From the NCBI GenBank assembly GCA_019310665.1, contig JAFDDW010000024.1, positions 1 to 11,402 on the forward strand: DNA of 11,402 bases. The letters run 5' to 3'. This document shows positions 6,385 to 11,402 of this stretch, in pieces. Source of the DNA: Deltaproteobacteria bacterium. Lineage in GTDB: Bacteria > Desulfobacterota > Desulfobacteria > Desulfobacterales > JAFDCJ01. The notes under the pieces were generated by a model that was not told the origin of the DNA, ran no database searches, and saw nothing but the letters and a program-made list of their open reading frames with translations. Positions within the stretch are counted from its first letter, which is position 1; each line of letters opens with the position of its first letter. The translations under genes and the position numbers were made by a program.

Positions 6385-7131
6385 ATGACGGATGGGGACA
6401 AACGAACGATTCTGGTTACCGGTGGTTCCCGGGGGATTGGCCGGGGCATTTGCCTGGCGTTTGCCCGGTCCGGCAACCACATTTATTTTAACTATTCATC
6501 AGCCGGTGAGGCCGCCGCTCAGACCGAAAAGCTGGTGGCCGAAGCCGGTGGTACCGCCACCGGCATACAGGTAAATGTTGCTTCTGAAAAAGAGGTCATC
6601 GGTTTTGTTGCATGTGCCCTGGATGAAACCGGACGGGTTGATGTTCTGGTCAACAATGCCGGTATTACCCGGGACGGCCTGATTGTTCGCATGAAGGAAG
6701 CCGATTGGGAAGCGGTTCTCAATGTCAATTTAAAAGGGGCTTTCCTCTGCACCAAAGCCGTTACCAAGCCGATGATGAAACAACGCTACGGCCGCATCAT
6801 CAATGTGTCGTCGGTGGTGGGGGTGAGCGGAAATCCGGGCCAGGCCAATTATGTTGCCTCCAAGGCCGGCATTATCGGGCTTACCAAAGGTGTTGCCAGA
6901 GAGCTGGCGTCGCGCGGCATCACGGCCAACGTGGTGGCGCCGGGCTATATCGAAACCGATATGACGGCCGATCTGCCGGACAAAGCCAAGGATGCCATGG
7001 TGAGCCAGATTCCGCTGGGTCGGTCCGGAACACCGGAGGACATAGCGGCGGCGGTTGTGTTTTTGGCGTCCGATCAGGCGGCTTATATTACGGGGCAGGT
7101 GTTACACGTATCCGGCGGCATGTACATGTGA
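6385..7131 (+). CDS. fabG: 3-oxoacyl-ACP reductase
   Basis: NADPH-dependent reduction of 3-oxoacyl-ACP to 3-hydroxyacyl-ACP in fatty-acid elongation. 248 aa, a classical short-chain dehydrogenase: cofactor loop TGGSRGIG (12-19), NNAG (90-93), and catalytic Ser143, Tyr156 and Lys160 (ANYVASKAG). The C-terminus GGMYM is typical of FabG. It starts 2 nt after the acyl-CoA dehydrogenase stop, with GAGAGG inside the end of that gene as ribosome site. It is followed by acpP and fabF, which identifies it as the FAS reductase rather than another SDR. The downstream gap to acpP is filled by a long palindrome. Confidence 0.95.
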   Translation: MTDGDKRTILVTGGSRGIGRGICLAFARSGNHIYFNYSSAGEAAAQTEKLVAEAGGTATGIQVNVASEKEVIGFVACALDETGRVDVLVNNAGITRDGLIVRMKEADWEAVLNVNLKGAFLCTKAVTKPMMKQRYGRIINVSSVVGVSGNPGQANYVASKAGIIGLTKGVARELASRGITANVVAPGYIETDMTADLPDKAKDAMVSQIPLGRSGTPEDIAAAVVFLASDQAAYITGQVLHVSGGMYM

Positions 7132-7274
7132 AAACGAATTCAAAATGCCATCTCGCACTCGATAACTGCGTTGCGTTCCGGCGCAAAATGCTCACGTACT
7201 TACGTGTACGCTCCGCTTTTGCGCCGAAACGGCGCCTTGTTCTCAAGCGCGATATAGCCTTTTGAATTCGTTTT
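7131..7274. repeat. 144-bp imperfect palindromic element between fabG and acpP
   Basis: The ends are a perfect 15-bp inverted repeat (7131-7145 and 7260-7274, containing CGAATTC). Folding the whole segment about 7202/7203 without gaps gives about 50 matches over 72 positions by my hand alignment, with a second strong block GGCGCAAAA / TTTTGCGCC (7180-7188, 7217-7225). The element begins on the last base of the fabG stop codon. It looks like a mobile or dispersed extragenic palindrome (REP/MITE-like). RNA made from it would form a long hairpin that could damp or process the fabG-acpP transcript. It encodes no transposase. A reading frame passes through it but has no ribosome site and overlaps fabG. 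Confidence 0.75.
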
Positions 7275-7379
7275 ACATAGTTTTGACTTTGGGCTTTCAG
7301 CTATGAGCTCTATTTATTGTTTTTATTCACCATTGCCTGCGGCTATTTGGGCCCAGCTATTTGCAAGGAGGTAAGTCTG

Positions 7380-7607
7380 ATGTCTATTGAGGATAAAGTA
7401 AAAAAGATTATTGCCGAAAAATTGAGTGTTGATTTGTCAGAAGTTGTACCTGAAGCGTCTTTCGTGGATGATCTGGGAGCCGATTCTCTTGACCTGGTTG
7501 AATTGATCATGTCCATGGAAGAAGAATTTGATGTTGAAATATCCGATGAAGATGCCGAAAAGATAACCCGCGTCAAAGACGCCATGGCATACGTAGCGGA
7601 ACATTAG
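7380..7607 (+). CDS. acpP: Acyl carrier protein
   Basis: Carries growing acyl chains on 4'-phosphopantetheine for the type II fatty-acid synthase. 75 aa, acidic, MSIEDKVKKIIAEKL at the start, with the attachment motif GADSLDLVEL; the modified serine is Ser36. The start at 7380 is fixed by a near-ideal ribosome site AAGGAGGT at 7365-7372, 7 nt upstream; a longer in-frame extension to 7317 is not used. It lies between fabG and fabF as in most bacteria. High ACP levels relative to fabG fit the very strong ribosome site and the palindrome separating it from fabG. Confidence 0.97.
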   Translation: MSIEDKVKKIIAEKLSVDLSEVVPEASFVDDLGADSLDLVELIMSMEEEFDVEISDEDAEKITRVKDAMAYVAEH

Positions 7608-7717
7608 GCCGCAGGGGTCACATGGCGCTGGTCACTAGTTACTGATCTTTAGGTTTGGGGTGAGAAGTTGTAGCTAGACTCATTAACTATTTAACTAACA
7701 CTGGAAGAGCGAACTCT
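7608..7717 (+). other. acpP-fabF spacer with octamer-like repeat
   Basis: No gene. The stretch 7681-7700 (CATTAACTATTTAACTAACA) has an 8-nt period and shares the 12-mer ACTATTTAACTA with the reverse strand of the repeat at 2155-2172. It sits just upstream of GGAAG (7703-7707), the fabF ribosome site. No terminator or promoter is evident. Confidence 0.4.
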
Positions 7718-8959
7718 ATGAAGAGAAGGGTTGTCGTCACAGGCTTGGGGCTTGTAACCCCGGTGGGTGTTGGCGTTAAGCAGACATGGGAGTCTCTGTG
7801 CACGGGAAAATCGGGTGCGGCAGAAATTACGCATTTTGACGCGTCTGCTTTTCCGACAAAGATTGCCGCCGAAGTCAAGGATTTCAACCCGCAGGATTTT
7901 ATGCCCAAAAAAGATGCCAATCGCGTTGAACCCTTTATCTCGTTTGCTCTGGCGGCATGCCGTATGGCTGTGGAAGACTCCGGCCTGGTCATTAACAGTT
8001 CCAACGAATCCAGGGTCGGGACTATTACAGGCTGCGGACTGGGCGGTTTGCGTTTCATGGAGGAGACGGTTCGTAAGGTTACCGAACAGGGGCCACGCAG
8101 AGTAAGCCCCTTCTTTATTCCCATGATGATCGGAAATATGGTTCCCGGAATGATATCCATTCATTTTGGCGCCAAGGGCCCGAATTCCTCACTTGCCACT
8201 GCCTGCGCCGCCGGCGCCCATGCGGTGGGAAATTCGTTTCGACTGATTCAGGACGGTACCGCGGATGCCATGATCACCGGCGGCAGTGAAGCCGTGATCA
8301 GCCCGACCTGCATCGCCGGTTTCGGTTCCATGAAGGCCCTGTCCACCCGCAACGATGATCCCGCGAAAGCCTCGCGTCCTTTTGACAGGGACCGTGACGG
8401 TTTCGTCGTAGGGGAAGGTAGCGGTATTCTAGTTATCGAAGCCCTTGGTCATGCCCTTGAACGGGGCGCCCCCATCTATGCTGAGATAACAGGTTACGGC
8501 ATGAGCGGCGATGGGTACCACATGACCTCGCCGCCACCGGACGGTTCCGGAGCGGTTCGGTGTATGGAGGCTGCTCTCGAGGATGCAACCCTTGACTGCA
8601 GCCAGATTGACTATATCAATGCCCACGGCACATCCACCGAATTAAACGATCTGTATGAAACCCGGGCGATAAAGACGGTATTCAAAGAACATGCCCACTC
8701 TGTGGCCGTAAGTTCCACCAAATCAATGACCGGTCATTTGCTTGGGGGGGCCGGAGGCATTGAGACTGTTTTCACGGCTCTGAGCATCCATGAAAACATG
8801 ATTCCACCGACAATCAATTATGAAAATCAGGCCAAAGAATGCGATCTGGATTACGTGCCCAATGTCGCCCGAAAAGCCAAAGTACAAAATGCCATGAGCA
8901 ATTCATTTGGATTTGGCGGTACGAATGCTTCCCTGATTCTGTCAAAATATAATAAATAA
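7718..8959 (+). CDS. fabF: 3-oxoacyl-ACP synthase II (beta-ketoacyl-ACP synthase II)
   Basis: Condensing enzyme that extends acyl-ACP by two carbons from malonyl-ACP. 413 aa, normal for FabF. The thiolase-fold catalytic triad is at the same numbers as in E. coli FabF: Cys163 in ATACAAG, His303 in NAHGTST, His340 in SMTGH. The N-terminus MKRRVVVTGLGLVTPVG and the terminal NSFGFGGTNASLIL are family signatures. GGAAG at 7703-7707 is a modest ribosome site 10 nt upstream of the ATG. It ends the fatty-acid block. With no fabH in the window, initiation of chains must be encoded elsewhere or done differently. Confidence 0.97.
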   Translation: MKRRVVVTGLGLVTPVGVGVKQTWESLCTGKSGAAEITHFDASAFPTKIAAEVKDFNPQDFMPKKDANRVEPFISFALAACRMAVEDSGLVINSSNESRVGTITGCGLGGLRFMEETVRKVTEQGPRRVSPFFIPMMIGNMVPGMISIHFGAKGPNSSLATACAAGAHAVGNSFRLIQDGTADAMITGGSEAVISPTCIAGFGSMKALSTRNDDPAKASRPFDRDRDGFVVGEGSGILVIEALGHALERGAPIYAEITGYGMSGDGYHMTSPPPDGSGAVRCMEAALEDATLDCSQIDYINAHGTSTELNDLYETRAIKTVFKEHAHSVAVSSTKSMTGHLLGGAGGIETVFTALSIHENMIPPTINYENQAKECDLDYVPNVARKAKVQNAMSNSFGFGGTNASLILSKYNK

Positions 8960-9025
8960 GCATTGATAAATTTCTCCCCAATAGCCTCTCTGACTGCTCT
9001 TAAAACCAATCCGAAAATTTTTTGC

Positions 9026-9054
9026 TTGCGGTAATGTGAATAGAAATATACTAT
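9026..9054 (+). promoter_or_regulatory. Possible promoter for dCMP deaminase-nrdR
   Basis: TTGCGG (9026-9031) and TACTAT (9049-9054) are spaced by 17 nt in an AT-rich patch; TATACT at 9047-9052 is an alternative -10. Both boxes are imperfect. It is placed about 50 nt before the dCMP deaminase start, after a gap with no fabF terminator that I can see. Confidence 0.4.
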
Positions 9055-9104
9055 TATTTTTTATGATTTTCAGAATCACGAAAACGGGGAGGCTTTAGCC
9101 CAGC

Positions 9105-9584
9105 ATGGTAAAAACTGAAAATCGCCCATCGTGGGAAACATACTTCATGAATATTACCAATCTCGTGGCCCAGCGCTCGACCTGTCTGAGGCGGGCGGTA
9201 GGTGCCGTTCTGGTCAAGGACAAACGAATTCTGTCAACCGGATACAACGGTGCGCCGACCAATCTGAAGCATTGCCTCGAAGTCGGCTGTCTGCGTGAAC
9301 AAATGGGTATTGAATCCGGCACGATGCACGAGCTGTGCCGGGGTATTCATGCCGAACAAAATGCGATTATACAAGCCGCTTACCATGGCGTATCGGTAAA
9401 AGGGGCCGTGATTTACTGCACCAACCAGCCCTGCTCCATCTGTGCCAGGATGATTATCAATGCCGGTATTGTAAAGATTTATTACCGCTCGGGCTATGCA
9501 GATTCCCTGGCCAAAGAATTGCTGGCCGAAGCAAATATTGAATTAAAACAAATTGAATCCGACAATCAGGGGGAAGGCTCATGA
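9105..9584 (+). CDS. Deoxycytidylate (dCMP) deaminase, ComEB type
   Basis: Zinc enzyme that converts dCMP to dUMP, feeding dTMP synthesis. 159 aa. The cytidine-deaminase signature is complete: zinc ligand His82 and proton-shuttle Glu84 in HAEQNAI, with zinc ligands Cys110 and Cys113 in PCSICA. The segment CLEVGCLREQ (57-66) with Cys78 upstream is the extra cysteine-rich insert seen in dCMP deaminases and not in tRNA or riboflavin deaminases. RPSWETYFM near the start is also typical. GGGGAGG at 9086-9092 is 12 nt before the ATG, a long but usable spacing. The stop overlaps the nrdR start (ATGA), so both are coupled and serve deoxynucleotide balance. Confidence 0.94.
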   Translation: MVKTENRPSWETYFMNITNLVAQRSTCLRRAVGAVLVKDKRILSTGYNGAPTNLKHCLEVGCLREQMGIESGTMHELCRGIHAEQNAIIQAAYHGVSVKGAVIYCTNQPCSICARMIINAGIVKIYYRSGYADSLAKELLAEANIELKQIESDNQGEGS

Positions 9585-10066
9585 AATGTCCTTATTGCGG
9601 CGAAACTGATAACAAGGTAATCGATTCCAGGTTGAGCAAGGATGCCAGTGCGATTCGGCGGCGCAGGGAATGCATTGATTGCAGCCGTCGGTTTACAACC
9701 TACGAGCACATTGAAGAGATTCCCATCATGATCATCAAAAAGGATGGGCGTCGCGAGGTCTTTAACCGGGAAAAGGTGCGCAGCGGGATACAAAAGGCCT
9801 GTCAGAAACGCGACATCAGCATGAATGTTATCGAAGAATTTATTGACGACCTGGAACGAGACTTGCGTGAAATCGGCGAAAAGGAATTGTCCGCCTCGGT
9901 TGTCGGTGAGAAAACCATGGCCAAGCTGCACGACTTGGATGACGTCGCCTATGTACGCTTTGCGTCGGTTTATCGGGAATTCAAGGATGTGAATGATTTC
10001 GTGTCCGAGTTGAAGAGCCTCTTAAGCAATCACGAGAAGCCAGATGACAGAAGACAGAAGATGTGA
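9581..10066 (+). CDS. nrdR: Transcriptional repressor NrdR
   Basis: ATP/dATP-sensing repressor of ribonucleotide reductase operons. 161 aa. N-terminal zinc ribbon MKCPYC...CIDC (Cys3, 6, 31, 34) with the arginine-rich IRRRREC stretch, then an ATP-cone domain (about 46-136; KKDGRREVFNREKVRSGI). Its start overlaps the dCMP deaminase stop by 4 nt; GGGGGA at 9569-9574 is the ribosome site. The last ten or so residues (EKPDDRRQKM) extend beyond the usual family end (about 150 aa) and are encoded by the purine-rich repeat that follows, so this tail looks acquired from intergenic repeat DNA. Confidence 0.96.
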   Translation: MKCPYCGETDNKVIDSRLSKDASAIRRRRECIDCSRRFTTYEHIEEIPIMIIKKDGRREVFNREKVRSGIQKACQKRDISMNVIEEFIDDLERDLREIGEKELSASVVGEKTMAKLHDLDDVAYVRFASVYREFKDVNDFVSELKSLLSNHEKPDDRRQKM

Positions 10067-10381
10067 AAGATAGAAGATAAGAAGAGCAGAAAATAGGAAG
10101 GCTAAATGATAGAAGGTAAGAGGCCTTCGGCCGTTGGAGGTTGGAGGCCTGAGGCTGTAATAGAAGATAAGAAGGTAAGAGGCCGGAGAATAGAGGGTAA
10201 GAAGATAAGGATTTGAGGGGTTAGACCAATTCTCACCTTCAAATCTTCGATCTCCCTTTTCAGCTTTCCTGCCTCAAACCTTAAACCTCAAACAGCCGAA
10301 GGCTCTTCTTACCTTCTATTTTTGTCCCCTTCTTATTTTCTTTTAATATCACCATTCAACTAATCAACCTGTCAACCAACC
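10037..10381. repeat. Purine/pyrimidine repeat zone between nrdR and ribD
   Basis: No gene. From about 10037 to 10220 the plus strand is purine-rich with variants of AGAAGATAAGAAGGTAAGAG; from about 10225 to 10345 it is pyrimidine-rich. The halves are imperfect inverted repeats: 10109-10131 matches the reverse complement of 10295-10319 except for a 2-nt length difference around the GCCTTCGGC core. Heptamer runs also mirror each other: TTGGAGG twice then CCTGAGG (10134-10154) against CCTCAAA, CCTTAAA, CCTCAAA (10272-10292). The right end (10355-10381) is a degenerate octamer array like those beside gltX. The zone encodes the nrdR tail at one side and abuts the ribD start at the other. Confidence 0.7.
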
Positions 10382-11402
10382 ATGGATGACCAGCATTTCA
10401 TGCAAATGGCTCTGGACCTCGCGGTCAAGGGTGAGGGATTTACCTCTCCCAACCCCTTGGTCGGGGCCGTATTGGTAAAAAACGGCCAGGTGGTGGGCAG
10501 CGGCTATCACGAAGTTATCGGCGGACCCCACGCCGAGGTCAATGCCATTGATGCGGCCGGCGATCGCGCCGCTGGTGCGACCCTCTATGTTACCTTAGAG
10601 CCCTGTAACCATACGGGGCGTACACCCCCCTGTACACGTAAAATATTGGAATCCGGCATCAGCCGGGTTGTGGTGGCCATGTCCGATCCGAATGAGAAGG
10701 TGATCGGCCGGGGGTTAAAATTTTTACAACACAACGGTATTCCGGTCACCCAGGGTGTTTGTGAGAAACAGGCCCAGAAACAGAATGAGGCCTTTATTAA
10801 ATATATTCGCACCGGGCAGCCCTTTGTGATTGCTAAATGTGCCGCCACCCTTGACGGTCGGATTGCCACACGTACCGGAGATTCCAAATGGGTGACCGGC
10901 GAGGCGGCACGGCAATTCGTGCACATCCTGCGGCATGCAGTTGATGCCATCATGGTCGGTATCAACACGGTTCGTAAGGACAACCCGAGCTTGACGACTC
11001 GTCTCGACGACCGGCAAGGTAAAGATCCGGTAAGAATCATCCTGGACACCCATCTGTCCATTGTGCCGGATGCCAGGGTATTGCAGCAGACATCCGCATC
11101 CGAAACGATTCTGGTGGCCGGCCAGGGGGTGGCGCGGAGTAAAAAGACTGCTTTTGAAAAGGCAGGGGCCCGGGTGATCGAATCTTCGCTCAAGGATAAT
11201 CGAATTGATATGTCCGCCTTAATGGATCAACTCGGTGAACTGGAGATCTGCAGTTTATTAATAGAGGGTGGCAGCCGGGTGCTGGCCTCGGCGTTTAAGG
11301 CCGGTATTGTCGATAAGGTGCTGTTTTTTTATGGCCCTAAGATTTTAGGTGGAGATGATGGTGTCCCCATCTGCAGCGGACCGGGTGCGGAGCTGATGAA
11401 TC
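10382..11402 (+). CDS. ribD: Bifunctional riboflavin biosynthesis deaminase/reductase (3' end cut by window)
   Basis: Second and third steps of riboflavin synthesis: deamination of the pyrimidine intermediate, then NADPH reduction of its ribosyl side chain. 340 residues are visible, open to the window end; roughly 30 remain. Deaminase domain: TSPNPLVGAV (21-30), HAEVNAI with His50 and Glu52, and PCNHTGRTPPC with Cys75 and Cys84 as zinc ligands. Reductase domain from about 147: KCAATLDGRIA (152-162), SKWVTG (168-173), later LLIEGG and PKILGG. The ATG at 10382 fits the family start (MDDQHFMQMAL). No Shine-Dalgarno is visible; the 25 nt upstream are octamer repeat. nrdR-ribD is a common neighbour pair. 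Confidence 0.96.
   Translation, partial: MDDQHFMQMALDLAVKGEGFTSPNPLVGAVLVKNGQVVGSGYHEVIGGPHAEVNAIDAAGDRAAGATLYVTLEPCNHTGRTPPCTRKILESGISRVVVAMSDPNEKVIGRGLKFLQHNGIPVTQGVCEKQAQKQNEAFIKYIRTGQPFVIAKCAATLDGRIATRTGDSKWVTGEAARQFVHILRHAVDAIMVGINTVRKDNPSLTTRLDDRQGKDPVRIILDTHLSIVPDARVLQQTSASETILVAGQGVARSKKTAFEKAGARVIESSLKDNRIDMSALMDQLGELEICSLLIEGGSRVLASAFKAGIVDKVLFFYGPKILGGDDGVPICSGPGAELMN

Noticed and set aside
6705..7265. 186-codon plus-strand frame across the fabG end and the palindrome
   Set aside because: Out of frame with FabG for most of its length, and the tail is merely a translation of the palindromic repeat.
7691..8164. 157-codon minus-strand frames over the start of fabF
   Set aside because: Two overlapping frames in different phases, both shadows of FabF.
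9042..9060. Possible NrdR box before the dCMP deaminase gene
   Set aside because: The AT-rich AATATACTATTAT stretch only loosely resembles the NrdR-box pattern and no second box is spaced properly; more simply a promoter -10 region.
10067..10381. FMN riboswitch before ribD
   Set aside because: The conserved FMN-aptamer sequence is not seen; the region is simple purine and pyrimidine repeat.

Overview
The window is a run of bacterial housekeeping genes. Intergenic DNA is compact in the lipid and nucleotide operons but repeat-rich elsewhere. Gene order (rpmF, acyl-CoA dehydrogenase, fabG-acpP-fabF, dCMP deaminase, nrdR, ribD), a separate GlnRS, a tRNA-Gln with encoded CCA, and abundant degenerate 7-8 bp intergenic repeats suggest a Gram-negative deltaproteobacterium (Desulfobacterota, perhaps Desulfobacterales). 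That placement is inference from layout and recalled style; no marker gene proves it.

Left third (1-3863), all on the minus strand: gltX (glutamyl-tRNA synthetase), tRNA-Gln(CUG), then glnS (glutaminyl-tRNA synthetase, cut by the window edge a few codons before its end). The enzymes for charging Glu and Gln tRNAs and a Gln tRNA itself are thus grouped. The gaps between them hold a strong hairpin terminator after the tRNA and several repeat-like stretches.

Middle (4119-8959), plus strand: two TTGACA-type promoters, rpmF (ribosomal protein L32) with its own terminator, then a fatty-acid block: a long acyl-CoA dehydrogenase (551 aa), fabG (2 nt downstream of it), acpP and fabF. In the familiar rpmF-plsX-fabH-fabD-fabG-acpP-fabF order, plsX, fabH and fabD are absent here and the acyl-CoA dehydrogenase occupies their place. 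A 15-bp perfect inverted repeat sits in the dehydrogenase leader, and a 144-bp imperfect palindrome separates fabG from acpP.

Right (9026-11402), plus strand: dCMP deaminase (dTTP supply) overlapping nrdR (repressor of ribonucleotide reductase genes) by 4 nt, then ribD (riboflavin synthesis, cut by the window end). A 315-bp purine-then-pyrimidine repeat zone lies between nrdR and ribD; it supplies the last codons of nrdR and runs up to the ribD start codon.

I found no defence system, CRISPR array, transposase or prophage gene. The parts most worth a second look are the dehydrogenase inside the fatty-acid synthesis block and the families of intergenic repeats that sit tight against gene ends and starts.
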